The notes under the pieces: model-generated | What the model saw: the letters and a program-made list of their open reading frames with translations, nothing else | What the model was told of the DNA's origin: nothing | Databases searched by the model: none | NCBI GenBank assembly: GCA_947168045.1 | Contig: CAMVKN010000004.1 | Coordinates: forward strand, 62,001 to 126,000 | Source of the DNA: an uncultured Prevotellaceae bacterium | GTDB taxonomy: Bacteria > Bacteroidota > Bacteroidia > Bacteroidales > Bacteroidaceae | Length of the DNA: 64,000 nucleotides | Direction of reading: 5' to 3' | Shown here: positions 56,933 to 64,000 of the stretch, piece by piece | Layout: every line of letters starts with the position of its first letter | Numbering within the stretch: the stretch's first letter is position 1 | Translations under genes and position numbers: made by a program

Positions 56933-59900
56933 TTCGAGTATTTCATGCCGTTCTTGATGTAGACGCCGTGGGCAGGCTCCTGACTGAGGCGTACGCCCTG
57001 CAGGGTGTAGATGACATCGGCGGCAGGCTCGTCGGCACTGTGCTGGACGATGCCAGTGGTGACCTGTGCGTTCATCAGCTGACCGAAGACGTAGCTGTCA
57101 GCGCCGGGGGCACTGCTGGTGCCAAACAGGCCGTAGGCCTCGCCGCCGGCAATGGTCTTGACGCCATAGGTGCGGTAGAGACCGATGCCGCGGTCGCCGT
57201 CGCGCAGCTCATAGACGAACTGATAGCTGGAGGCGTCGGCCACGACGTCATCGTAGTACTGTCCCTTGAGATAGGTGGGTGAAACAGTGACATTGGAGGC
57301 CAGCGAGGTGGGCACGAAGCGAGGGCTCTCGTCGTTGGAGCAGAAGATGATGGCCCTGTTGGCAGGGATAATCTTGCCAGCCTGCAGACGGGTGACCTTC
57401 AGCGTGTCGGCGCCGTCGGTGGTGCGGTTGGTGACGCTCCATGCGGTGATGCCCTGGGGCAGGTAGACGGGATAGGTGGTGTAGAGCGACCCCCAGTAGC
57501 TGCCAGCGGCCTCGGCGGCTGCGGTGGTAGGCTCCACGCGGAAGGTACGCGGGGTGATGGTCTTCTCGGTGCGGGGGTCGTAGCTGACGTGGGGCGGCTG
57601 GTTGTAGACGCTATTCTCAGCCACGAGCTGTGCACGGTAGGCCAGGTCGTCCATGAGGTGCGGGAGGGTGTAGTCGGTCTGGTAGTTGGTGGCGTTGATG
57701 ATGAGACGGTAGTCGCTGCCTGACTGGTCCCAGGTGACAATCTCCTCGCGCCAGTCGCCCAGGAGGTCGCCAGCGACGCAGGGGGTGTGCTTAGAGCCGT
57801 TGTTGAGCTTGCCGATGGTGTAGTTGCCGCCGTTCACCTGCATGCGGTCGAAGCCCTTCGACGTGGGGTTGAAGGCGCAGAGGATGGACTTGTCGAAGAT
57901 GTCGTCGGCCAGCGTGCCGTTCCAGAACACGCGGAAGTTAGCCGTAGCGCCGCTGCTGCCGAAGCCGATGGTTGACACCTTGGTTCCGCTGGTGTCATAG
58001 AGGTCAAAGATGAAGTTGCCGTCAGCGTTCTTCACTCCATCGGCACTGTCGAAGAAGTAGGCATCGTCAGCCTCGGGGTTGAAGTGGCCAATGAGGCCGC
58101 GGCCCGTGTCGCTGCCGGCCGTGCGCCGCACCAGTATCTGGCCCGTCGCTGCGTCACGCAGGTCAACGCCATAGCCAGGACCCTCCTCGTGGGCCATGAA
58201 GAACTCCTGGCCGGGACGCGAGGGGATGAAGTCGCCCAGGTGGGTGGCATCGCCGTGGCCCAGGTTGGTGCGATAGAGGGTGGTGCCGTCCACGTTGATG
58301 GCAGCGCTGCCGTAGGTAATCTCCTGGCGGCCGTCGCCGGTGACGTCGCCCACGGCGAATGAGTGGGCACCCTCTCCGTATGCCGACTTGTTCATTGTCT
58401 TGACCGTGCCGTCAGCGTAGGTCACGGTGCCAGCGGTCTTGCTGGTGCCGCGGTGCAGCCAGCGCAGGGTGAGGTTCTCGCCGTCCCAGTCGTAGGCACC
58501 GATGTTGCAACCACTATAATATCCGCGTGCGAAAATGCCGGAGGGGTTGGCGTCCTCGCCGTCGAGCCATGCGATGCCTGCCAGATAGCGCTCAGAGCGG
58601 TTCTGGTTGTTGTCGTCCCAGAACGAGGTCGACACGTCGCCGTAGGCCGTGTGGTACTTGATGGTCTTCAGCTCAGCGCCGGTGGTGCCATCGTAGATGG
58701 TCATGTATTCCGAGCCTTTGTCCTGCTTGCCGCGCGAGCTCTTCAGGTTGGCCGTGGGGCTGTCGTTGCCCATGAGCACAAAGTTGCCCTCGCCGTCGAT
58801 GGCACCGGGGGCCGTCTTCACCATGAACTCGCCGAAGCCGTCGCCGTCCATGTCCCAGGCCACAAAGGGCGTGGTGTGGGCTGAGTTGAACATGTTGGCA
58901 CCCGTGTGGAGCATCCACAGCCGCGTGCCGTCGAGCTTGTAGCAGGCATAGAAGGCGGGCGAGGTGGTGCCGCTGCTGGCGGCGTCCTTCTCGTTGCTGG
59001 GGGACCACTTCAGGATAATCTCGTACTCGCCGTCGCCGTCCATGTCGGCATAGGAGGCGTCGTTAGGCGTGTAGGTGGCTCCGGCCGATGTGGGGTCTTT
59101 GGGAGCACCGCCCTGCAGGGTGATGTACTTGGTCTGGTTGCTCCATGTAGGCTCGCTGACCTCGCTCTCCACCAGGGTGTTCTGGTCGTCGTACACCTCC
59201 AGGCGGTAGCAGGCGCCCGTGTTGCCGCCGGCATCGAGGAAATTGGTTTTGCCAGCGATGTAGTTGCCATTGTTCACCGCCACGGTCTGTGCGGTGGCTG
59301 ACCCACGGAAGAGCTTGAACTTGTAGTTGCGCGTGTCGGCCTTGCGGGCGCGCCACGACACGAGGTTGCCGTTAGAGACATGCAGGGCCATGAGGCCACG
59401 CTTCAGGGCCACCGGCTGTCCCTTGGGCTGACGGTTGGTGACGTTGAAGAGCACGCTGAAGGCGAACACCTGCTGGCCCTGGCCATCAGTGATGGTGACA
59501 TGGGCCGTGTTGACAGCGCTGTCGAAGGTGGTAGATGCCCGGTACTGGCCGGCAAGGGCCGACTGCAGGGTGGCCACGAAATCGGTGGGCGCACCATAGA
59601 GCTTGGTGCTCAGGCGGGCGCTCTCGCCGTTCTTGAGCGACTTGACCAGACTGTAGAGGCTGAGCGTCTTGGCATCGTCAGAGCCGGTCTTGGCCATGCA
59701 GGTAAAGTCGGAGAGGAAGTGTGACACGTCAAAGACGGCCTCGTCCATCACACCCTCGATGGTGACGTTGCGCAGTGCGAGCTGCTTGGGCGAGGCGTTG
59801 TCGGTGCCGTTGATGTTGTAGAGTGAGAACACCAGGTTGAGTCCGGCTGGCTGCACCACCATGTTGGCAATGGTGAACTCGTTGTGGCCAAAGGCGGTGG

Positions 59901-60378
59901 CATTGCTGGCGTCCACCCTGTTGCGCAGGATGGTGACAGGCGACAGGGCCTGCTGCGTACTGCCGTGGCGTGCGGTGACGTCGATGTTGCCGCCATCGGT
60001 GCCCACCTTCACGCAGTCGAAGCTAATCTTCGTCACCTTCAGCGTGTGACCCGTGGCGGGCTTCACCGTAAAGGTGACATCGTGGCCGGCAGTAGCGGCG
60101 GTCACCTTCGTCTTGACTGAGTAGCTGGCAAACGCCGGCTCGTAGTTGACGGCTGTATAGCCATCGGCGGCACCACTCCTGGTGAGGGCTGCCACCTTGT
60201 CAATCTGTGCACCCTGGGCATAGCCCGTGGTGAGCAGCGTCGAAGTGCCTGTGCCAGTGAGCGTTGCGCTTGAAAGGTTGTCAATGTCGCCCAGAGTCCA
60301 TTTCACGGTGACCGACTGTGCCATGGCGCCTGTCGTCAGGACCATGAGCAACATCATTGTTAGAATTTTTTTGGTCAT
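56929..60378 (-). CDS. Second PL11 rhamnogalacturonan lyase with extra N-terminal domains
   Basis: 1149 residues from the ATG at 60378 (MTKKILTMMLLMVLTTGAMA, signal peptide); the longer frame to 60450 runs over the promoter and is rejected. Residues about 22-360 are unassigned sandwich domains (TVKWTLGDIDNLSSATLTGT; KLYGAPTDFVATLQSALAGQ). The PL11 propeller follows, with DMDGDGEYEIILKWSPSN, WDMDGDGFGEFMVKTAPG, GDVTGDGRQEITYG and GHGDATHLGDFIPSRPGQE. A C-terminal sandwich and a T9SS-type tail (YTLQGVRLSQEP, GVYIKNGMKYSK) end the protein. Its stop overlaps the dinB GTG. It likely cuts rhamnogalacturonan with a specificity or location different from the first PL11. Confidence 0.93.
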   Translation of the reverse strand: MTKKILTMMLLMVLTTGAMAQSVTVKWTLGDIDNLSSATLTGTGTSTLLTTGYAQGAQIDKVAALTRSGAADGYTAVNYEPAFASYSVKTKVTAATAGHDVTFTVKPATGHTLKVTKISFDCVKVGTDGGNIDVTARHGSTQQALSPVTILRNRVDASNATAFGHNEFTIANMVVQPAGLNLVFSLYNINGTDNASPKQLALRNVTIEGVMDEAVFDVSHFLSDFTCMAKTGSDDAKTLSLYSLVKSLKNGESARLSTKLYGAPTDFVATLQSALAGQYRASTTFDSAVNTAHVTITDGQGQQVFAFSVLFNVTNRQPKGQPVALKRGLMALHVSNGNLVSWRARKADTRNYKFKLFRGSATAQTVAVNNGNYIAGKTNFLDAGGNTGACYRLEVYDDQNTLVESEVSEPTWSNQTKYITLQGGAPKDPTSAGATYTPNDASYADMDGDGEYEIILKWSPSNEKDAASSGTTSPAFYACYKLDGTRLWMLHTGANMFNSAHTTPFVAWDMDGDGFGEFMVKTAPGAIDGEGNFVLMGNDSPTANLKSSRGKQDKGSEYMTIYDGTTGAELKTIKYHTAYGDVSTSFWDDNNQNRSERYLAGIAWLDGEDANPSGIFARGYYSGCNIGAYDWDGENLTLRWLHRGTSKTAGTVTYADGTVKTMNKSAYGEGAHSFAVGDVTGDGRQEITYGSAAINVDGTTLYRTNLGHGDATHLGDFIPSRPGQEFFMAHEEGPGYGVDLRDAATGQILVRRTAGSDTGRGLIGHFNPEADDAYFFDSADGVKNADGNFIFDLYDTSGTKVSTIGFGSSGATANFRVFWNGTLADDIFDKSILCAFNPTSKGFDRMQVNGGNYTIGKLNNGSKHTPCVAGDLLGDWREEIVTWDQSGSDYRLIINATNYQTDYTLPHLMDDLAYRAQLVAENSVYNQPPHVSYDPRTEKTITPRTFRVEPTTAAAEAAGSYWGSLYTTYPVYLPQGITAWSVTNRTTDGADTLKVTRLQAGKIIPANRAIIFCSNDESPRFVPTSLASNVTVSPTYLKGQYYDDVVADASSYQFVYELRDGDRGIGLYRTYGVKTIAGGEAYGLFGTSSAPGADSYVFGQLMNAQVTTGIVQHSADEPAADVIYTLQGVRLSQEPAHGVYIKNGMKYSK

Positions 60379-60438
60379 AAGTAGCTTGATTGATAATGTT
60401 TTATGCTCTAATTGAAGGGTTGTAGGTTTGCGTGGCTG

Positions 60439-60446
60439 CAAAGTTA
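60439..60446 (-). promoter_or_regulatory. -7 box for the PL11-dinB operon
   Basis: TAACTTTG on the minus strand, 60 bp upstream of the PL11 ATG at 60378. Confidence 0.6.
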
Positions 60447-60609
60447 CCACTAAAAATCCGTTTTAGCAAGAAAAGGTTGTGAAATATTCATTTCACCAGA
60501 TTAAAATCCTTGGTTTTACGCACTTTAGACCGCCGACTGATGGGCTGATGTATAAGCTGTTCAATGGCGTGTGCTGTTCGATGGAAGAATTAGTTAAGGC
60601 ATTGGAATG

Positions 60610-60634
60610 AAAAAAGCCCGAAGAATCGGGCTTC
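60610..60634 (-). terminator. Rho-independent terminator after tRNA-Met
   Basis: On the minus strand the stem AGCCCGA-TTCT-TCGGGCT is followed by a run of Ts, five bases after the tRNA 3' end. Confidence 0.85.
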
Positions 60635-60639
60635 TGTAG

Positions 60640-60712
60640 TTGCGGAGGCAGGACTCGAACATGCGACCTCCAGGTTATGAGCCTGGCGAGCTACCAACTG
60701 CTCCACTCCGCG
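60640..60712 (-). tRNA. tRNA-Met (CAU), probably initiator
   Basis: 73 nt fold into a cloverleaf with anticodon loop CTCATAA. The acceptor stem starts CGCGGAG and ends CTCCGCA, leaving C1 opposite A72, the hallmark of initiator tRNA. D-stem GAGC/GCTC has A11-U24, also an initiator trait. CCA is not encoded. The T-stem GCATG/CCTGC contains one U-C mismatch. The anticodon stem has AGG/CCU in place of the three G-C pairs usual in E. coli. Confidence 0.9.
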
Positions 60713-60833
60713 ATGTTTTGTTAAGCGGGTGCAAAGGTACTGCTTTTTTCTCGAATATGCAAATTTTCTTGTATCTTTTTTCAGTTTTGGAATATTTTAG
60801 GACAAAACACTTGGTGGTTTGGAATAAAAGTCG

Positions 60834-60841
60834 TACTTTTG
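60834..60841 (+). promoter_or_regulatory. -7 box for the TetR-fabG operon
   Basis: TACTTTTG fits TAnnTTTG, with TTG at 60811-60813 as the -33 element. It is overlapped by the palindrome at 60837-60866. Confidence 0.65.
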
Positions 60842-60866
60842 CACACGACATTAATAGTGTGCAAAA
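60837..60866. promoter_or_regulatory. Palindromic operator likely bound by the TetR regulator
   Basis: TTTTGCACAC, a 10-bp spacer, then the exact reverse complement GTGTGCAAAA. The left arm covers the end of the -7 box and start point, so a bound repressor would block transcription. It lies 55 bp before the TetR start, a classic autoregulatory arrangement. Confidence 0.7.
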
Positions 60867-60920
60867 ACGGAAGTGTCGGCTTTTGGGCCGATAATTAAGA
60901 CTGCTTAATTATATATAAAG

Positions 60921-61511
60921 ATGTCAATATCGAAGACGCGCCAGCTGCTGGTGGACGTGGCACGCCAGCTGTTTGCCAAGAACGGACTTGAGAATACCAC
61001 GATGAACGACATTGCCCAGGCTTCGGGCAAAGGGCGTCGTACGCTGTACACTTATTTCAAGTCGAAGGACGACATCTATTATGCTGTCATCGAGACAGAG
61101 CTGGAGCGGCTCAGCGACAAGCTTGACGAGGTGGCAGCACGTAAGATCAGCCCACAGGAGAAGGTCATCGAGCTGATTTATACGCACCTGAGCATGATTC
61201 GTGAGACGGTGGTGCGCAACGGCAACCTGCGTGCTGAGTTCTTCCGTAACATCTGGATGGTGGAGAAGGTTCGCAAACACTTCGACCTGGCTGAGGTGGA
61301 GCTGTTCCGCAAGGTCTTCGCCGAGGGTAAGGAGGACGGCGAGTTCGACATTGAGAATGTCAACCTGGTTGCTGACATCACGCACTACTGCATCAAGGGC
61401 TTAGAGGTGCCCTACATCTACGGTCGCATCGCCCACGGCATGCGCGAAGAGGACACCAAACCGCAGGTGGCGAAGTTCGTCTACGGCGCCCTGGGCAAGC
61501 ATAAGCCTTGA
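60921..61511 (+). CDS. TetR/AcrR-family transcriptional regulator
   Basis: 196 residues. The N-terminal helix-turn-helix is clear: TTMNDIAQASGKGRRTLYTY followed by FKSKDDIYYAVIE. The remainder is the helical ligand-binding and dimerisation domain (about 60-190), with REDTKPQVAKF near the C-terminus. The palindrome at 60837-60866 overlaps its promoter, suggesting autorepression. The next gene is fabG, 67 bp downstream on the same strand, so the regulator may link fatty acid synthesis to an acyl-type ligand. The ligand is inferred only from this pairing. Confidence 0.9.
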   Translation: MSISKTRQLLVDVARQLFAKNGLENTTMNDIAQASGKGRRTLYTYFKSKDDIYYAVIETELERLSDKLDEVAARKISPQEKVIELIYTHLSMIRETVVRNGNLRAEFFRNIWMVEKVRKHFDLAEVELFRKVFAEGKEDGEFDIENVNLVADITHYCIKGLEVPYIYGRIAHGMREEDTKPQVAKFVYGALGKHKP

Positions 61512-61578
61512 CCTAAGGATTTTAGACATTAGACTACAGACTTTAGATTTTCAATTATACAATATTATATATAAAGAA

Positions 61579-62316
61579 ATGGGATTACTAACAGGAAAGA
61601 CTGCACTGATTACTGGTGCAGCACGCGGTATCGGAAAAGCTATCGCGCTGAAGTTTGCCGAGGAGGGCTGCAACATTGCTTTCACCGACTTGGCTGTGAA
61701 TGAAGAGACTGAACAGGAGATTGCTGCCAAGGGCGTGAAAGCGAAGAGCTATGCCTCAAACGCAGCTGACTTCGCCCAGACCGAAGAGGTGGTGAAACAG
61801 GTGAAGGACGAGTTTGGTTCCATCGACATCCTGGTGAACAACGCTGGCATCACGAAGGACGGTCTGATGTTGCGCATGAGCGAGCAGCAGTGGGACGCCG
61901 TGATAGCCGTCAACCTGAAGTCGGCCTTCAACTTCATCCATGCCTGTGTGCCGGTGATGATGCGCCAGCGTGGCGGTTCCATCATCAACATGGCATCGGT
62001 GGTGGGTGTGCACGGCAATGCCGGACAGGCAAACTATGCTGCCTCGAAGGCTGGCCTGATAGCGCTCGCCAAGTCGATAGGTCAGGAGATGGGTCCGAAG
62101 GGCATCCGTGCCAACGCCATCGCTCCGGGCTTCATTGACACGGCCATGACGCAGGCCTTGTCTGAGGAGGTGCGCAAGGAGTGGTGCCAGAAGATTCCCC
62201 TTCGCCGTGGTGGCACCGTGGACGACATTGCCAACTGTGCCGTGTTCCTGGCCAGCGACATGTCAAGCTACATCAGCGGTCAGGTCATCCAGGTGGATGG
62301 CGGCATGAATATGTAG
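61579..62316 (+). CDS. fabG: 3-oxoacyl-[acyl-carrier-protein] reductase
   Basis: 245 residues, the standard length. It reduces 3-oxoacyl-ACP to 3-hydroxyacyl-ACP with NADPH in fatty acid elongation. Short-chain dehydrogenase motifs are complete: TGAARGIGKAIA for the cofactor, LVNNAGI, the Ser in INMASVVG and YAASKAG with the catalytic Tyr-Lys. The C-terminal GQVIQVDGGMNM is typical of FabG. It follows the TetR gene on the same strand and ends at a strong hairpin (62327-62348). Confidence 0.95.
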   Translation: MGLLTGKTALITGAARGIGKAIALKFAEEGCNIAFTDLAVNEETEQEIAAKGVKAKSYASNAADFAQTEEVVKQVKDEFGSIDILVNNAGITKDGLMLRMSEQQWDAVIAVNLKSAFNFIHACVPVMMRQRGGSIINMASVVGVHGNAGQANYAASKAGLIALAKSIGQEMGPKGIRANAIAPGFIDTAMTQALSEEVRKEWCQKIPLRRGGTVDDIANCAVFLASDMSSYISGQVIQVDGGMNM

Positions 62317-62326
62317 CCCCCTCTAA

Positions 62327-62348
62327 CTCCCCCCCTAAAAGGGGGGAG
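62327..62348. terminator. Bidirectional hairpin between fabG and the DUF4831 gene
   Basis: CTCCCCCC and GGGGGGAG arms with a 6-base loop, followed by T-rich sequence on the plus strand. It lies between convergent genes and resembles the REP-like palindromes at 22370 and 33395, so a repeat may have been adopted as terminator. Confidence 0.7.
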
Positions 62349-62351
62349 AAT

Positions 62352-63485
62352 TTATTTAGGCTGGTCGGCGTCCAGACGGAGCAGTGCACCACTGAGGTTG
62401 TCGAGCAGCACGCGTGTGTTATAACGCTTGTTCAACAAGTCGGCACCGAGGAGCATCGTCTGTCCATATTGAGGGGCGGGGTGCTCCTCGGTGAGTATGG
62501 GCGTGATGCCTTGGTAGAGCGTGATGCGCAGTCGGCCCGGCACGTTGACGAAGATGCCGGCCACACTCTTGCCTTTCTTACCCTTTGTGGCTGGCTGTTC
62601 CTCGGGCAGCTGCGAGATGTTGTCGACGGTGACATAGTAGGGCGCTCCTGAGAGGTCGTCGGCCTCAACAAGTCCCTTGACCTGAGACAGACGGAAGAGG
62701 ACTCGGCGCGCCGCTGCCGTGCTGTCGGTGCGCTCGGGCACCACCCAGAGCACGTGCTCGGTGGTGTCGCATTGTGTGGTGCCGGTGAAGAGCGATGTCA
62801 GGGCACGGTCCTGGCGGTCCAGCTCGTTGAGCATCAGCTCCATCTGTCGTCCGTCCTGCGGCATGAAGTCGGCCTGCCCCTTGATGAGCAGTGAGCGGTT
62901 CTCGCGCAGGTCATAGATTTCGTGTGCCGTCATCTCCGCCATCTTCGCCGTACTGCCACACGAGAGGATGTCCTCGCCGAGGAACTGCTTGGGGTTCACC
63001 CATTCGGGCTGTGGTGCCGGCACGTATGGCGCCGGTGTCTCTATGTCCTCCACATCCTCCATGTTCAGTGCAAGCAGTCGTCCGTCCTGGCTCAGCGTCA
63101 GGCGTGCGGCCACTGTTCGTGGGTCGAAGTGAACGGCGTAGGCCTTCGTGGTGTCAGCCACGGGGCAGGGTGTCACGCTGATGCCAGCCACGCGGAAGCG
63201 TGTGGCCCGTTCCTGGCTGACGTCGCTGATGCGCAGATAGCGCTGGGCATAGGGAGCGAGGTCGCCCGGTTCATAGGTCGTCTTCTCCACCAGGACGCTG
63301 ATGCGCAGTGCCGTCTTGGGCAGGAAGTAGACGGCCCCATCGGGGGTCACGCCAGGGACGTAGGCTGACAGCTGGGTCTGGGCCCACAACGTGATGACTG
63401 ATGCGTGGAGCATGACGAGTGCCAGCAGCGGCAGGCACAGGGCGCGCCCCACATATTTCTTTAGCTTTGTCAATGGCCGTTTCAT
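62352..63485 (-). CDS. DUF4831-family secreted protein
   Basis: 377 residues with a signal-like N-terminus (GRALCLPLLALVMLHASVIT) and mature part starting AQTQLSAYVPGVTPDGAVYF. This opening and the following TALRISVLVEKTTYEPGDLA match the DUF4831 family, conserved in Bacteroidales but without known function. Strand-rich throughout, with a Lys-rich loop (ATKGKKGKS) near residue 305. It lies downstream of nnrD by about 90 bp on the same strand and converges with fabG. Likely periplasmic or surface-associated. Confidence 0.85.
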   Translation of the reverse strand: MKRPLTKLKKYVGRALCLPLLALVMLHASVITLWAQTQLSAYVPGVTPDGAVYFLPKTALRISVLVEKTTYEPGDLAPYAQRYLRISDVSQERATRFRVAGISVTPCPVADTTKAYAVHFDPRTVAARLTLSQDGRLLALNMEDVEDIETPAPYVPAPQPEWVNPKQFLGEDILSCGSTAKMAEMTAHEIYDLRENRSLLIKGQADFMPQDGRQMELMLNELDRQDRALTSLFTGTTQCDTTEHVLWVVPERTDSTAAARRVLFRLSQVKGLVEADDLSGAPYYVTVDNISQLPEEQPATKGKKGKSVAGIFVNVPGRLRITLYQGITPILTEEHPAPQYGQTMLLGADLLNKRYNTRVLLDNLSGALLRLDADQPK

Positions 63486-63521
63486 GGTCTCGGTTGTTTT
63501 GTTCTTTTTTCTTTGGGTGGG

Positions 63522-63540
63522 GTCGGGTTATAAACCCGAC
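63522..63540. repeat. Short palindrome GTCGGGTT-ATA-AACCCGAC
   Basis: Perfect 8-bp arms with a 3-base loop between nnrD and the DUF4831 gene. Such short GC-rich palindromes occur as dispersed repeats in this group; it could also weakly terminate the nnrD transcript. Confidence 0.65.
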
Positions 63541-63576
63541 GCAATGGACGAAGTAGCGAGTTGTGGGGACGGGGCT

Positions 63577-64000
63577 TCAGGCGTTGCGGAGGGCTGTGAA
63601 AGCCTTCGGCAGATAGTTGATGATGTCGCTGGCCATGAGGCTCTCCTGTCCTAAGTCGTTGGCAGCCAGGTCGCCAGCCAGCCCGTGCAGGTAAACGCCG
63701 ATGATGCAGGCATCGTGCTGCTGATAGCCCCTGGCCAGCAGTCCGAGGATGATGCCGGTGAGTACGTCGCCGCTGCCGGCTGTGGCCATGCCCGCGTTGC
63801 CGGTGGTGTTGAAGGCCACGTGGCCGTTGGGCATGCATACCGCGGTGTGATGACCCTTCAGCACCACATAGCCCTGCAGCTTCTGTGCCAGCTGTTGGGC
63901 TTTCATCAGTCGCTCGTAGCTGTCGGTGCACTGTCCTTCCAGGCGTTCCAGCTCCTTGGGGTGAGGTGTGAGGATGATGCCCTTTGGCAGCTGCTGCAGC
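63577..64000 (-). CDS. nnrD: NAD(P)H-hydrate repair enzyme, dehydratase part (partial at window edge)
   Basis: The last 141 codons are present; the 5' part lies beyond 64000. The C-terminal ADP-dependent dehydratase domain is recognisable by TPHPKELERL, VVLKGHHTAV and the ATP-binding NTGNAGMATAGSGDVLTG. It converts hydrated NAD(P)H back to the active cofactor in the cytoplasm. Many bacteria fuse it to the NnrE epimerase at the N-terminus; whether that is so here cannot be seen. The internal ATG at 63906 is not a start, since the motif TPHPKE lies upstream of it in the same frame. Confidence 0.92.
   Translation of the reverse strand, partial: LQQLPKGIILTPHPKELERLEGQCTDSYERLMKAQQLAQKLQGYVVLKGHHTAVCMPNGHVAFNTTGNAGMATAGSGDVLTGIILGLLARGYQQHDACIIGVYLHGLAGDLAANDLGQESLMASDIINYLPKAFTALRNA

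Noticed and set aside
60379..60450. A longer start for the second PL11
   Set aside because: The extension covers the -7 box at 60439-60446 and would bury the signal peptide 24 residues inside.
60467..60610. A 47-codon plus-strand frame ending in MEELVKALE before the tRNA terminator
   Set aside because: It has no ATG near its beginning and lies in a promoter region. It could be a gene remnant, but nothing beyond composition supports it.

Overview
The window looks like a chromosome segment of a Bacteroidales bacterium, most likely Prevotella-like. The signs are SusC/SusD pairs, a hybrid two-component regulator (HTCS), type IX secretion (T9SS) C-terminal tails, TAnnTTTG-type -7 promoter boxes, weak Shine-Dalgarno signals and many tandem heptamer repeats between genes. 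There is no rRNA and no CRISPR array. One tRNA is present (tRNA-Met(CAU), probably the initiator).

Left end (1-3528): the first codons of a secreted protein on the minus strand, then fucI (L-fucose isomerase) and a stand-alone GltD-like flavoprotein.

Conflict/signalling island (3506-18430, all minus strand): in transcription order it encodes an RCK-type ion channel with a C-terminal RyR-like domain, a TIR-TM-repeat receptor, a zinc-ribbon protein, an M48 zinc-ribbon peptidase, an 84-residue helical protein, a second zinc-ribbon protein, a TIR-TM-formylglycine-synthase-like receptor, a small secreted protein, an exported TPR-CHAT protease-like protein, and a free-standing RyR domain protein. 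Two promoters (near 18470 and 12900) can be placed, so there are at least two transcripts. I regard this as the best candidate for an undescribed system: both TIR proteins keep the predicted NADase glutamate and have a single-span receptor layout, and RyR domains sit at both ends. Function is inferred only.

Scar region (18555-20958): a 471-bp element with 91-bp inverted arms, a WD40 C-terminal remnant, an old 55-bp dinB 3' remnant, a PIN-type toxin-antitoxin pair, and a 582-bp 3' copy of dinB fused to a broken GH28 gene.

Pectin / rhamnogalacturonan-I utilisation locus (20948-60378): GH28 remnant, GH2, propeller-DUF362 protein, SusD, SusC, GH105 unsaturated rhamnogalacturonyl hydrolase, PL22-like lyase, GH35-like galactosidase, PKD protein, CotH-like kinase, T9SS cargo, DUF2271 lipoprotein, CE12-type acetylesterase, PL11 lyase, a carbohydrate-binding-like protein, the HTCS regulator, complete dinB and a second PL11. 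Together these would cut the rhamnogalacturonan backbone (PL11), deacetylate it (CE12), import fragments (SusC/D) and finish them in the periplasm (GH105, GH2, GH35, PL22-like). About 35.4 kb of the locus lies between two direct copies of the dinB 3' end.

Right end (60610-64000): tRNA-Met with its terminator, a TetR regulator with a palindrome over its own -7 box, fabG, a DUF4831 protein, and the 3' part of nnrD. Dispersed palindromes of a REP-like family occur inside two coding regions (22370 and 33395) and as the terminator at 62327.
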